From assembly GCF_040546765.1 (NCBI RefSeq), contig NZ_JBEPOK010000001.1, positions 1,426,001 through 1,490,000 on the forward strand: a stretch of 64,000 nucleotides of DNA. Direction: 5' to 3'. Position 1 is the first letter of the stretch; each line of letters opens with the position of its first letter. The position numbers and the translations under genes are program-made. A model generated the notes under the pieces. That model had not been told where the DNA came from and ran no database searches. It saw only the letters and a list, made by a program, of their open reading frames with translations. Origin of the DNA: Arthrobacter sp. OAP107 (GTDB lineage: Bacteria; Actinomycetota; Actinomycetes; Actinomycetales; Micrococcaceae). Shown piece by piece: positions 43,801 to 52,345 of the stretch.

Positions 43801-45153
43801 CAGGGCTGATATGGCGTCAGGAGTCCTCGAATGGAGTGAGACGCCGGGAAGGAACCGCGCCGCGAGCGGCAGGACGGAAGCCGGCCCATGGACCGCGATC
43901 CGGGTACCCCAGGCCAGTGGATACCCAGTGAGCTGCATGAGGAACGATCGGGCCAGACCGTGAACCTCGGGTTCCGGCCCCCGGATGGAAACGACCGCTT
44001 GGTCCGGGTCAAGGAGCAGCGGCACCGGCCCCAGCCGAGGCGGTTTGAAGCCCGGCTGATCCGGCTCGAGACGTACGTTGGCCGGCTGGTCGGCCAGGCC
44101 AAGGCGGAGCCAGACGCCGGGCACACCTCCCGGCCCTGGCTCTCCCGTGGACATTGCCGTTTCCCGTTCGGCCGCCCTGCCGGTAGCGTCAGGGCATCGG
44201 CGGGGTGCGGCATTGCTCCGGGCGGTGCCGGCAGCGGAACGCGGGGGAAACGCAGCGGCCAGCGCGAGGACGGCAGCGGACGGTGCCGACCGCCGTCGTC
44301 GATCCAGATCCTGCGCAGCTGCTGCCGCTACTGCCGCTCTGAGTTCACGGCGCTGCCGGGTGCCTGAGACGGCAGGGACAAGGAGCGTCGCGGCCGATAC
44401 GGCGGTGAGGGCCAGAAACATCCACGAGCCCGTCACCAGGGCCAGACCCACACCCATGACCACGGGGAGAACGGCCCCAAGAATCAGCACTGACCGGCCA
44501 GCCGGCGCGGCCGCGCGCGAGACGGTCAGGGGGTCCGCCACGGGGCTCCCGGCAAATCCCAGGCCAGCATTCCCCGGCTCCGGCGGCGCAGCCAGCACAA
44601 CTGACATGGAGGAGTTGCCGCAGCGGATGCGGGAACCGATCGCGACGGCCTTTTTGAACACCCGTTCGCCGTCCACCTCGGTCCCGTTGATGCTGCCAAG
44701 GTCCACAAGGGTCAGCGCTGTATCCGACACCTCAATTCTGGCGTGCTCACGCGAAAGATCCGCATCAGGAATAGTCAGCTCGGCGTTGGTCCGGCCGATC
44801 CGGTAGCTTCCCCGGCGCAGCGGAAGTACAGTCCCGGCGGCGGGGCCGCTGTCCACCGCGAGGAGCACGGCCGCCGGCGGCTCGCAGGCAGCCCCCGGGC
44901 TCGACCCGTCGCCATGGCCGTCCACCAGGACAGCCCCGTTGACCAGGGGCGGTCTGCCGAGTGTCAGGCCCCTGAGCGGCAGGCCGGCTACGGCCAGCCG
45001 GCGCGTCAGGAAGCTGCGCGAAAGCTCTGCCTCGAGGTCGGCCCCCGGGCAACCGTCCGGGGCCGCCACGGTCAGTTCAACTGGCCCGGCAGGGGAACCG
45101 GACGCGGCGGAAACGGCGCCGGGGCCGCGGACGAGGGTGCACTGCAGTTCCAT
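40876..45153 (-). CDS. FHA-domain FtsK/SpoIIIE-type ATPase (EccC/EssC-like), orphan
   Basis: A 1425-residue protein. The N-terminus carries a ubiquitin-like/FHA module (about residues 105-180; GSYRIGRTNAELTIPDADLSREHARI, DLGSINGTEVDG). One hydrophobic hairpin at about 218-258 is probably two membrane helices. Three FtsK-type ATPase modules follow: the first has an intact Walker A GTTGSGKS (residues 633-640) with LVLIIDEFRMLVEE and MATQRPQGAL; the second is degenerate at about 991 (GAGSSDAA); the third is intact near 1266 (GSAGSGKS). FHA plus three ATPase modules is the plan of type VII secretion motors. No WXG100 substrate, EccB, EccD or mycosin gene is in the window, so its partners are unknown. 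Confidence 0.88.
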   Translation of the reverse strand: MELQCTLVRGPGAVSAASGSPAGPVELTVAAPDGCPGADLEAELSRSFLTRRLAVAGLPLRGLTLGRPPLVNGAVLVDGHGDGSSPGAACEPPAAVLLAVDSGPAAGTVLPLRRGSYRIGRTNAELTIPDADLSREHARIEVSDTALTLVDLGSINGTEVDGERVFKKAVAIGSRIRCGNSSMSVVLAAPPEPGNAGLGFAGSPVADPLTVSRAAAPAGRSVLILGAVLPVVMGVGLALVTGSWMFLALTAVSAATLLVPAVSGTRQRRELRAAVAAAAAQDLDRRRRSAPSAAVLALAAAFPPRSAAGTARSNAAPRRCPDATGRAAERETAMSTGEPGPGGVPGVWLRLGLADQPANVRLEPDQPGFKPPRLGPVPLLLDPDQAVVSIRGPEPEVHGLARSFLMQLTGYPLAWGTRIAVHGPASVLPLAARFLPGVSLHSRTPDAISALTDTSGGTGLPRVLLLFGETGSDETETGSDETGVKETAFAGTADGAPESGIIATARGLGWRVIHLTGRGQQPSEADIELGERGAVIRSRGSCSRFVADVVPSGVFDRYCRAYRQYLPDEPADSQSVPARCGLRDLLDTSPAATAGRWGAGRLEPGLTIPLGRTAGGVRVLDLEADGPHVLVAGTTGSGKSELLRTITAGLALCYPPDRVNVLFFDFKGGSGLSPLTGIPHCVGMLTDLAGSQLERTIVSLRAEVRRREQLLAAANAPDLATYRLSPSGGPPLPQLVLIIDEFRMLVEEAPGTLTELMRIASIGRSLGIHLIMATQRPQGALTADIRANVTTSIALRVQSSHESADVIGSSAASAIPVNRPGRAYLARGTEAAEEFQSASVGAVNGEDSASCRVRVLEATVALAMQTSVNGSRPPAESPADAARPVVELVASLWAGMGGSAAHRPVAPPLPDVLAGPDDVATLTSDGPVPASHVPEGPVPEGTLSGEPVAAGTMPGADGDWAVGMGLLDLPEEQRLAALTWRPEADGHLALIGAGSSDAAQAMSTAMHQLLSHPAECHLYVLDADGSLAGFAGMQRTGSLVNLHDVRRGVRLLERVASEMSRRLSRLPAAAGPPLMLVISGWGSWLSALRAGPLTRAEDHLQDIIRDGRAARMTVVISGDRELVMSRFFPAIPNRIYCPRGASAESRLVWPTMPEVPPLRGRAVASGAFSAGRQAVCQLYAPEGGCSGPGKASALRGEMLGPVRVRPFRVDPLPVRLSVADVLSRMPEARGAAQPMREAARRLVVGMGGDEPAPAAVRLPPGSVLAVLGSAGSGKSSFLASLPALNPSVSGWQHPGRGPGPGDFWSEVHRDAVEGRLPKDAILLVDDADLLPAAPQQNLMDLNSRGWAVIFSAAFSQSLVQRVPLALAARSGGRGILIAPRNPLDGDIFGLRIDPDSHPPPGRALFVADGAAMPVQLAMAEDVRRL
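43709..43750. repeat. Two tandem 21-bp repeats in the FtsK-like gene
   Basis: Units 43709-43729 and 43730-43750 differ at one base. They encode an acidic ETGSDET repeat in a linker just before the first ATPase module. Codon use is repetitive and unlike its neighbours, suggesting slippage expansion. Confidence 0.8.
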
Positions 45154-45284
45154 CGGTTACCGCCTTCTTCTGGCCGTCTTGATAGACACGCTAGCGCCGG
45201 CTGAAGTCTCATGGCTTCGGCCCACCCCCGTATGTGGATAACCCGCCAGCCGGAGGGCGACATGGCCGACCCAGCAGTCTCGGG

Positions 45285-45290
45285 TAGGCT
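45285..45290 (+). promoter_or_regulatory. Candidate -10 box for glf operon
   Basis: TAGGCT lies 55 bp before the glf GTG. The extended string TAGGCTAGA recurs upstream of the nucleotide-sugar operon at 52273. Confidence 0.4.
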
Positions 45291-45345
45291 AGAGCAGCAG
45301 ACAATGCACAACATTGGGCTGCCCGAATTCGAACCAGGAGATTTA

Positions 45346-46533
45346 GTGACTGCTGACCTCGTCATCGTAGGATCAGGTTTTTTTGGCCTGACGATCGCAG
45401 AACAGGCCGCCAGTGAGCTGGGCTTGAAGGTGGTCGTCCTCGACCGCCGCCACCACATCGGGGGCAATGCCTACAGCGAGAAGGAAGAGCAGACCGGGAT
45501 CGAGGTTCACCGCTACGGTGCGCACCTTTTCCACACGTCGAACGAACGTGTCTGGGAGTACGTCAACCGCTTCACTACCTTTACAGACTACGTGCACAAG
45601 GTCTACGGCGTGCATGGCGGGGAGGTTTTCTCCCTGCCAATCAACCTGGCAACCATCAATCAGTTCTTCCGAGCCAACCTGACGCCAGGAGAGGCCAAGG
45701 CGCTAATTCAGGAGCAGGCCGGAGAGCTCGCCGGGACCGATCCCCAGAACCTCAACGACAAGGGCATCCAGTTGATCGGCCGCCCGCTTTACGAAGCGTT
45801 CATCAAGCACTACACGGGCAAGCAGTGGCAGACCGACCCGAAAGACCTGCCCGCAGGAATCATTTCCCGGCTTCCGGTGCGCTACAACTACGACAACCGG
45901 TACTTCAACGACAAGTACGAGGGCCTCCCGACCAACGGCTACACTGCATGGATCGAGAAGATGGCCGAGCACCCCAATATCGATGTGCGCCTCAACACGG
46001 ATTTCTTTGACGACTCACACGAATACAGCAAGGAAAAGGTTGTCGGAAGGATTCCGGTGATCTACACAGGTCCAGTTGACCGCTACTTCGACTACGCGGA
46101 GGGTGACCTTTCTTGGCGCACCATCGATTTCGAAGAAGAAGTCCTCGAGGTCGGTGACTTCCAGGGCACTTCAGTTGTGAACTACAACGACGACGACGTC
46201 GCGTACACGCGCATCATTGAACCAAGGCATTTCCACCCAGAGCGCGATTATCAGACGGAAAAGACCGTCATCATGCGGGAGTTCTCCCGGTTCGCTGAGA
46301 AGGGGGACGAGCCGTACTACCCCATCAATACGGCAGCGGATCGCGAACGTCTCCTGAAGTACCGGGATCTGGCAGCTGTACAGCCGAACGTTCTTTTCGG
46401 AGGACGGCTGGGAACGTACAAGTACCTTGACATGCACATGGCCATCGGATCGGCCCTGACGATGTTCGACAACAAGATTCGTCCTCATTTCGAGGACGGG
46501 AAGACGTTAGTAAGCGGAGGAGTCGACGAGTGA
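45346..46533 (+). CDS. glf: UDP-galactopyranose mutase
   Basis: Flavoenzyme that converts UDP-galactopyranose to UDP-galactofuranose, the donor for galactan. The 395-residue protein has the FAD motif VIVGSGFFGLTIAEQ at the N-terminus, the loop RRHHIGGNAY, the RYGAHLFHTS segment, and active-site and substrate-loop regions around YTGKQWQTDP and RLPVRYNYDNRYFND. The GTG at 45346 is preferred: AGGAG lies five bases upstream and the protein then begins at the FAD strand. The longer frame from 45211 would add 45 residues with no fit to the family. It overlaps glfT2 by 4 bp. Confidence 0.95.
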   Translation: MTADLVIVGSGFFGLTIAEQAASELGLKVVVLDRRHHIGGNAYSEKEEQTGIEVHRYGAHLFHTSNERVWEYVNRFTTFTDYVHKVYGVHGGEVFSLPINLATINQFFRANLTPGEAKALIQEQAGELAGTDPQNLNDKGIQLIGRPLYEAFIKHYTGKQWQTDPKDLPAGIISRLPVRYNYDNRYFNDKYEGLPTNGYTAWIEKMAEHPNIDVRLNTDFFDDSHEYSKEKVVGRIPVIYTGPVDRYFDYAEGDLSWRTIDFEEEVLEVGDFQGTSVVNYNDDDVAYTRIIEPRHFHPERDYQTEKTVIMREFSRFAEKGDEPYYPINTAADRERLLKYRDLAAVQPNVLFGGRLGTYKYLDMHMAIGSALTMFDNKIRPHFEDGKTLVSGGVDE

Positions 46534-48536
46534 GCCTGACTATCAGTACTGAGGCCCTGCAGTCCGGCAAGGGCGGCCAGGCTTGGCGCACGCTGCAGAG
46601 GGTCATCCTGCCAAGCCAGAGCCAGATGGATACCGTGCCCCTGTACATCGACACGGGCAACGCGACCGGCAAACAACTGCCGACGTCAAATATCGAAGCC
46701 GGCGGCAAGGTTAGGACGCCTTCGGGTGGAACACTGAACAAGGAAGTCCACGTCGAGGACTTCCTCACACGGCACTCCACGTCGGTTCGGCCGGGCGAGC
46801 GCGTTTCCTTCGGCACCTACTTCAATGCCTTCCCCGCCAGCTACTGGCGGCGCTGGACTAACTTGAAGAGCGTGCGGCTGTCGGTTGCCACGCGGGGAAT
46901 GGGCTCGGTGATCGTCTACAAGTCCAATGCCCGAGGGGCGCTGCAGCGCGTGGATTCCCGCAATGTTGACGGGGTCACCACAAACACGTTTGATCTGTCG
47001 CTGGCGCCGTTCGGTGACGGTGGCTGGTATTGGTTTGATCTCGTCGCCGGTTCAAAGGAACTGGTCCTCACCGAAGCCAATTGGCTCGGCGAGGGGGAGG
47101 AGCACACTCCGGGCTCGATCACGCTCGAGATCACGACGCTCAACAAGGTTGATTTCTGCATCAACAACCTGCGGATCCTCGCGGAGGCGCCGGACGCTTT
47201 GCAGCACGTCAAGGAACTGATCATCGTCGACCAGGGCACGCAGAAGGTCGCTGATGCGGCCGGTTTTGCTGAGGTCGCCGCGGCCCTCGAGGGCAAACTG
47301 CGGATCATCAACCAGGACAACCTCGGTGGATCCGGCGGCTTTGCGAGGGGCATGTACGAAGCCGTGAATAATGGAAGCGATTACGCGCTGCTCATGGATG
47401 ACGACGTCGTCGTCGAGCCGGAAAGCATTACCCGCCTCCTGACTTTTGCTGACATGTGCAAGACCCCGACAATTGTCGGCGGCCACATGTTCGACCTTTA
47501 CAACCGGACCGTCTTGCACACGTTCGGCGAGATCGTCAATCCCTACCGCTTCCAGCCGGATCTGCCGAGCGAGGACATGACGCTGGGACATGACTTCCTC
47601 TCCTCCAACCTGCGCGAATCCTCTTGGCTGCACCGGCGGTGCGACGTGGATTACAACGGCTGGTGGATGTGCCTCATACCAACCAAGATCATCCGGGAAA
47701 TCGGGCTTGCCCTGCCTGTCTTCATCAAGTGGGACGACGCCGAATATGGGCTGCGTGCCAAGAAACATGGGTACCCGACGGTGTCCTTCCCTGGTGCTGC
47801 CGTTTGGCATGTGTCGTGGATCGACAAGGACGACCTCGTTGGCTGGCAGGCGTACTTCCACGCCCGCAACCGCTTTATCGCTGCCCTGATCCACAGCCCT
47901 TACGAGTTCGGCGGACGTGTGGTGAGGGAGTCCCAGTACGCCGACATCAAACATCTGGTGTCCATGCAGTATGCCACCGCCGAGGGTCGCAACATGGCAC
48001 TGCGTGACCTGCTGCGCGGCCCAAACGGGCTTCATGACCTGCTTCCGAGCAAGCTGCCTGAGATCCGGAACATGATGAAGCAGTACCCTGACTCGGTCAT
48101 ATCGCCCGACCCGGACTCCTACCCGGCCCCCAAGCTGGACAAGCCTCCGAAGCACGGGCACGGCGTTCGCCAGCCATCGAAGCTTGGACTGATTCCCCTG
48201 GCGGCGAAAACCGTGGTACGGCAGCTGGTGCAGCCGGTGGCGCCATCCAGCGTCGACCGGCCGCAGGCCAACATCGCCCATCAGGACAACCGCTGGTGGC
48301 GGATGTCGCAGTACGACTCTGCTGTCGTGTCCAATGCCGAAGGCACCGGCGCGTCCTGGTACAAACGCAATCCGCAGCAGCTGCGCAAGATGCTGGCCGA
48401 GAGTGCCCGGCTGCATGCCATGCTCCTAAGGGACTGGCAGAAGCTGAGTGCCGAATACAAAGAAGCCTCGAAGGAGATTTGCTCCTTTGAAGCGTGGAAG
48501 AAGACGTTTGACCGTCACAGCGAAAACGAACAATGA
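46530..48536 (+). CDS. glfT2: Galactofuranosyltransferase GlfT2-like
   Basis: Bifunctional galactofuranose polymerase-type enzyme of 668 residues (mycobacterial GlfT2 is about 637). It has an N-terminal beta-sandwich domain (about 1-200), a GT-A catalytic domain with NQDNLGGSGGFARGM and metal-binding DDD at residues 290-292 (LLMDDDVVVEP), the catalytic WDDAEY at 401-406, the later WHVSW, and a C-terminal helical domain. GlfT2 extends the lipid-linked galactan by alternating linkages. Galactofuranan in an Arthrobacter-like organism implies a surface polysaccharide other than mycolyl-arabinogalactan. GTGA coupling with glf and ATGA coupling with the permease show one operon. Confidence 0.93.
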   Translation: MSLTISTEALQSGKGGQAWRTLQRVILPSQSQMDTVPLYIDTGNATGKQLPTSNIEAGGKVRTPSGGTLNKEVHVEDFLTRHSTSVRPGERVSFGTYFNAFPASYWRRWTNLKSVRLSVATRGMGSVIVYKSNARGALQRVDSRNVDGVTTNTFDLSLAPFGDGGWYWFDLVAGSKELVLTEANWLGEGEEHTPGSITLEITTLNKVDFCINNLRILAEAPDALQHVKELIIVDQGTQKVADAAGFAEVAAALEGKLRIINQDNLGGSGGFARGMYEAVNNGSDYALLMDDDVVVEPESITRLLTFADMCKTPTIVGGHMFDLYNRTVLHTFGEIVNPYRFQPDLPSEDMTLGHDFLSSNLRESSWLHRRCDVDYNGWWMCLIPTKIIREIGLALPVFIKWDDAEYGLRAKKHGYPTVSFPGAAVWHVSWIDKDDLVGWQAYFHARNRFIAALIHSPYEFGGRVVRESQYADIKHLVSMQYATAEGRNMALRDLLRGPNGLHDLLPSKLPEIRNMMKQYPDSVISPDPDSYPAPKLDKPPKHGHGVRQPSKLGLIPLAAKTVVRQLVQPVAPSSVDRPQANIAHQDNRWWRMSQYDSAVVSNAEGTGASWYKRNPQQLRKMLAESARLHAMLLRDWQKLSAEYKEASKEICSFEAWKKTFDRHSENEQ

Positions 48537-49411
48537 GCACCAGCGTCGAGGAGCTTACCCGGCCAGGTGTTGGCGGGGGATTGACGGAGGTATTTCGCAC
48601 CCGCTTTCTGCTGCATCTGCTGGTCCGCAAGGAACTTAAAGTAAGGTACCGGGGTTCCGTACTCGGGCTGATGTGGTCCTATGTCAAGCCGGGGATGCAG
48701 TTCCTGGTGTTCTACATCGCCCTTGGCGTATTTCTCGGATTGGAAAACAGCCCCCGTAATCCGGACGGCCTGCCGAACTACGCAATTTATCTGTTCTCCG
48801 GCATTGTGCTGATCAATTTCTTTTCCGAGGCGCTTGGCAATGCGTCGCGGTCCATCGTCAATAACGGAGGATTGATCAAGAAGATTTATCTTCCGAGGGA
48901 ACTTTTCCCGGTTGCCTCTGTGTGGGTCTCGGCAGTGCACTTTTTTCCGCAGTTGGTCATCCTGGTGGTGGCCTGTCTTTTCGCAGGATGGCATCCGTCC
49001 TTCCTGCAGTTGGCGGCCGCCGCCGGCGGGTTTGTCGTAGTAGCGCTGCTGGCCACCGGGCTGGGATTGCTTTTCGGAGCCGTGAATGTCTATTTCCGGG
49101 ACTCCGAAAACTTTGTGGACATGCTGCTCATGGTCGCCACATGGGCGTCACCCGTCATGTACGCCTGGACCATGGTGGTCGATAAGCTCGGCCAGTTCTG
49201 GTTCGGCGTGTACCAGCTGAACCCCATCACGGTGGGGGTAGAGGCGTTTCATTTTGCCTTTTGGGTGCCGACGACTGATGGCAGCTTCGAATTGCCACCG
49301 AACCTTCTGTCAGTGTGGTTGCCTTACGCGTTGCTGGTTTCGGGGGCCTTGCTGCTTCTAGGCCAGATAACATTTCGCCGGCTTGAGGGCCGCTTCGCTC
49401 AGGAGCTTTGA
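48533..49411 (+). CDS. Polysaccharide ABC transporter permease (Wzm/TagG-like)
   Basis: ABC-2-type membrane subunit, 292 residues, that exports a lipid-linked polysaccharide. It begins with a cytoplasmic segment followed by LLHLLVRKELKVRYRGSVLGLMWSYVKPGMQFLVFY, which is diagnostic of this family. Six hydrophobic helices are visible. M. tuberculosis has a comparable pair (Rv3783/Rv3781) thought to move galactan. The start overlaps glfT2 by 4 bp, which supports galactan as the cargo. Confidence 0.92.
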   Translation: MSTSVEELTRPGVGGGLTEVFRTRFLLHLLVRKELKVRYRGSVLGLMWSYVKPGMQFLVFYIALGVFLGLENSPRNPDGLPNYAIYLFSGIVLINFFSEALGNASRSIVNNGGLIKKIYLPRELFPVASVWVSAVHFFPQLVILVVACLFAGWHPSFLQLAAAAGGFVVVALLATGLGLLFGAVNVYFRDSENFVDMLLMVATWASPVMYAWTMVVDKLGQFWFGVYQLNPITVGVEAFHFAFWVPTTDGSFELPPNLLSVWLPYALLVSGALLLLGQITFRRLEGRFAQEL

Positions 49412-49412
49412 G

Positions 49413-50144
49413 TTGACTACAGCCATTGAAGTCAAGAACATCAACAAGCAGTTCGTGCTTCGCCACACTCGCTCCATTAAGGAAGCCATTGTGTGGCTCC
49501 TGAAGGGGCGGAAGGGCGACCTGTCGGAAAAGTTCCACGCACTCCGCAACGTCTCCCTGGAAATCGACACAGGAGAGGCGGTTGCGCTTCTGGGGCTCAA
49601 CGGTTCGGGTAAGTCAACGTTGCTCAAACATATCTCCGGCGTTCTCGTTCCCGACGAAGGAACGGTCCGCACACGCGGGAGGGTGGCCGGCCTAATTGAG
49701 GTTGGGGCAGGCTTTCACCCCGACCTTTCCGGCCGGGACAACGTTTACCTCAATGGTGCCATCCTTGGCATGTCCGAAACCGACATCGACGAGCGCTTCG
49801 ACTCCATCATCGAGTTCGCCGAGATCGAGAAATTTATCGATACCGAGGTGAAGTTCTATTCGTCAGGAATGTACCTTCGCCTGGCATTCTCCGTAGCAGT
49901 CCACACAGATCCCGAAGTCTTTCTTGTTGACGAAATACTCGCTGTCGGCGATGAGCCCTTCCAGCGGAAGTGCATCGACAAGATTCAGCAACTCGCCGCG
50001 GAAGGGAAGACTCTCGTGGTGGTTAGCCATGATCTCGACCTTGTCTCACGGATCTGCGATCGTGGCGTGCTATTGGAGCGCGGGAACGTGATTTTCGACG
50101 GACCAATCTCGGACGGCATAGCGCGGTTGCGGGGTCATGCCTGA
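49413..50144 (+). CDS. Polysaccharide ABC transporter ATPase (Wzt/TagH-like, short form)
   Basis: ATPase partner of the preceding permease, 243 residues. Walker A LGLNGSGKST, signature YSSGMYLRLAFS, Walker B VFLVDEILAVGD and the switch His in VVSHDLDLVSRI are all present. The short C-terminus lacks the glycan-binding domain of Wzt proteins that recognise a terminal modification, so export is likely not gated by chain capping. The start is a TTG: AGGAG sits at 49401-49405, seven bases upstream, while the in-frame upstream codon at 49383 would lie deep in the permease gene. Confidence 0.92.
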   Translation: MTTAIEVKNINKQFVLRHTRSIKEAIVWLLKGRKGDLSEKFHALRNVSLEIDTGEAVALLGLNGSGKSTLLKHISGVLVPDEGTVRTRGRVAGLIEVGAGFHPDLSGRDNVYLNGAILGMSETDIDERFDSIIEFAEIEKFIDTEVKFYSSGMYLRLAFSVAVHTDPEVFLVDEILAVGDEPFQRKCIDKIQQLAAEGKTLVVVSHDLDLVSRICDRGVLLERGNVIFDGPISDGIARLRGHA

Positions 50145-52233
50145 GGGGTCACCTACTAGCAAAAGTGGCCAGAGAGCGGACATACAGGGCCTTCGAACCC
50201 TCTCCGTTGGAATCGTCATTGCCTACCATCTCCGTCCTGATTTATTGCCGGGCGGCTTCGTCGGCGTTGACGTCTTTTTTGTTATCTCCGGATTTCTGAT
50301 TATTGGTTCACTTGTGCGTGAGATCATCGCCCGCGGCCGCATTGGGATGCTGGTCTTCTATGCCCGCCGCATCCGGCGCCTGCTCCCTTCCTCGACGGTC
50401 GTTCTTATGTCCACCATGGCCGGGGCAGTCTTGCTGATGCCCCAGGACCGATGGCAGTCGATTGCTCTTGACGTCATGATGTCAGCGGCCCAAGTTCAAA
50501 ACTGGAACCAAGCCTTCGGTTCCGTGAGCTACGAGTCGGCCAACGCACTCGTCTCGCCCGTTCAGCATTTATGGTCTCTTGCTGTTGAAGAGCAGTTCTA
50601 CATCGTTATTCCTTTGCTCCTGGGTGCCGCTGGACTGGTAGCGCGCCTTAGGGGGCTCCCAGCCGGACGTTGCTGTGCCTATTTTCTGGGCCTCATGGTG
50701 GCTGCTTCCCTCGTCCATTCCGTCCTATTCACGGCATCGAATCATGACCTGGCCTACTTCGCCACCACCACGCGGATGTGGGAAATCGGCTTGGGCGGGC
50801 TGGGCGCACTGCTGCTTCCTGTCGTTCGTCCCCGGCCCCGCGCAAGTGCTGTTCTGGCGTGGCTGGGACTGGCGTTGATTCTGTCCGCGGCAGTTTTTTA
50901 CTCCACCCGGATGCAATTTCCTGGTTTTGTGGCGCTGATGCCTGTCACCGGTGCCGTGCTCATTCTCGTGAACGGCCCCGCGCCGGCTGGTTCACTCCGA
51001 CACGGCTACGGCCCGGGTTTTCATCCAGCGACATATCTGAGTGTTGCCCCGATGAAATACCTCGGTGACATCTCGTATTCGCTCTACTTATGGCACTGGC
51101 CAGTGATCGTCTTCTACGTCTACCTGGCCGGCAGGACGCCGAATCTTGCCACGGCCGTTGCGCTGGCAGGAGCCAGCGTGCTGATGGCAGCGCTGGCCTA
51201 TCGCTTCGTTGAACAGCCCTTCTTCAGGCAGGCCAGAAAGGGGAAGCTTCCGGTGGGCCGCCGGTCTCGTGGACGCGCCCGCACATTGCGGGACTACGCT
51301 TTGGGCGCGTCGATGGTGACCGCTACTTGCCTAACCGCAACGGTGCCGTGGGCCGTCGTGGAGGCAAAATCGGCTTCGCTGAATTATGAGATCTCCGATG
51401 CGGACTATCCTGGCGCCCTCGCCTTTGACCCGAGCCGGCCTGCCCACGTGCCGCAGGGGAAGGCTGTCCTTCCTGACCCCGCGGTTGCCACAAAAGATGT
51501 GCCACTGACCAACAAAGATGGCTGCAACGTCTACGATCCGGTCAAGTCACCGGACACTGGTTGTACATACGGGGATTTGGGAGCCCAGCGTACGCTGGTG
51601 ATTATTGGCGACTCCCACGCCAGCCAGTACGTGGATCCTCTGGCGTACATCGGCGTGAGGAACGGCTGGAAAGTCAGGGCTATGGTAAGGAACGGATGTC
51701 CGTTCACGGCGGCCCCGCCAGCGTCCAAGGACACGGTCTTCAGCAATTGCCCGGAGCAAAACCGGACTTCTCTCCGGAAACTGCTGCGCCTGAAACCGGA
51801 CAAGGTTGTGGTGGCCGGCATGACCCCGGCAGGTTATCAATCAGCCCTGGGTTGGGAGTGGAAAAGCGACCGGGAGCTCATCTCCGGCTACACGGCGATG
51901 CTGAGGCCTTTGGTCGAGGCAGGGATCGAAGTTGCTGTGATCCTGGATACGCCTTTCCCTGCTTTCTCAGTCCCGGACTGTGTTGAGAGGAGCGGGCCTA
52001 CCGCCCCAGAATGCTCGGTGGCTCACGAGCCGGACCAGCGCCATGAGGATCCCCTTAGGGTTGCCGCTCATGAGGTGGGCAGTGTGGCTGTGGTGGATCT
52101 GGGCAGTTATTTTTGCAGGAATGGAAGGTGTCCTCCCGTCATAGGCAACGTACTGGTTTACCGTGACAACCATCTCACGGCCACGTTCGCCCGGACGCTG
52201 AGCGGCCCATTGAAGCGTGCGCTGAAGTTGTAG
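50137..52233 (+). CDS. Acyltransferase-3/SGNH surface O-acyltransferase (OafA-like)
   Basis: A 698-residue fusion. The membrane acyltransferase-3 domain (about residues 12-360) starts with QGLRTLSVGIVIAYHLRPDLLPGGFVGVDVFFVISGFLI and has about ten helices. The extracytoplasmic C-terminal SGNH-hydrolase-like domain has IIGDSHASQY (nucleophile Ser) and a late DNHLTA element that supplies the Asp-His pair. Such proteins move acyl groups from cytoplasmic acyl-CoA to outer polysaccharide. Overlap with the Wzt gene by 8 bp ties it to the galactan operon, so O-acetylation or similar decoration of the exported glycan is a reasonable inference. Confidence 0.9.
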   Translation: MPEGSPTSKSGQRADIQGLRTLSVGIVIAYHLRPDLLPGGFVGVDVFFVISGFLIIGSLVREIIARGRIGMLVFYARRIRRLLPSSTVVLMSTMAGAVLLMPQDRWQSIALDVMMSAAQVQNWNQAFGSVSYESANALVSPVQHLWSLAVEEQFYIVIPLLLGAAGLVARLRGLPAGRCCAYFLGLMVAASLVHSVLFTASNHDLAYFATTTRMWEIGLGGLGALLLPVVRPRPRASAVLAWLGLALILSAAVFYSTRMQFPGFVALMPVTGAVLILVNGPAPAGSLRHGYGPGFHPATYLSVAPMKYLGDISYSLYLWHWPVIVFYVYLAGRTPNLATAVALAGASVLMAALAYRFVEQPFFRQARKGKLPVGRRSRGRARTLRDYALGASMVTATCLTATVPWAVVEAKSASLNYEISDADYPGALAFDPSRPAHVPQGKAVLPDPAVATKDVPLTNKDGCNVYDPVKSPDTGCTYGDLGAQRTLVIIGDSHASQYVDPLAYIGVRNGWKVRAMVRNGCPFTAAPPASKDTVFSNCPEQNRTSLRKLLRLKPDKVVVAGMTPAGYQSALGWEWKSDRELISGYTAMLRPLVEAGIEVAVILDTPFPAFSVPDCVERSGPTAPECSVAHEPDQRHEDPLRVAAHEVGSVAVVDLGSYFCRNGRCPPVIGNVLVYRDNHLTATFARTLSGPLKRALKL

Positions 52234-52272
52234 CGGTGCCCGGTTAAATACGAGCGCGTGCCGGAAACTCGT

Positions 52273-52278
52273 TAGGCT
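52273..52278 (+). promoter_or_regulatory. Candidate -10 box for nucleotide-sugar operon
   Basis: TAGGCT within TAGGCTAGA lies 67 bp before the GTG of the dehydrogenase gene and after the acyltransferase stop. No clear -35. Confidence 0.4.
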
Positions 52279-52345
52279 AGACCAAGAACTTCTACGCGCC
52301 GCCGAGGGGCGTGGGAAATCCACTTACAGAAGAGGCGAAGTATCC

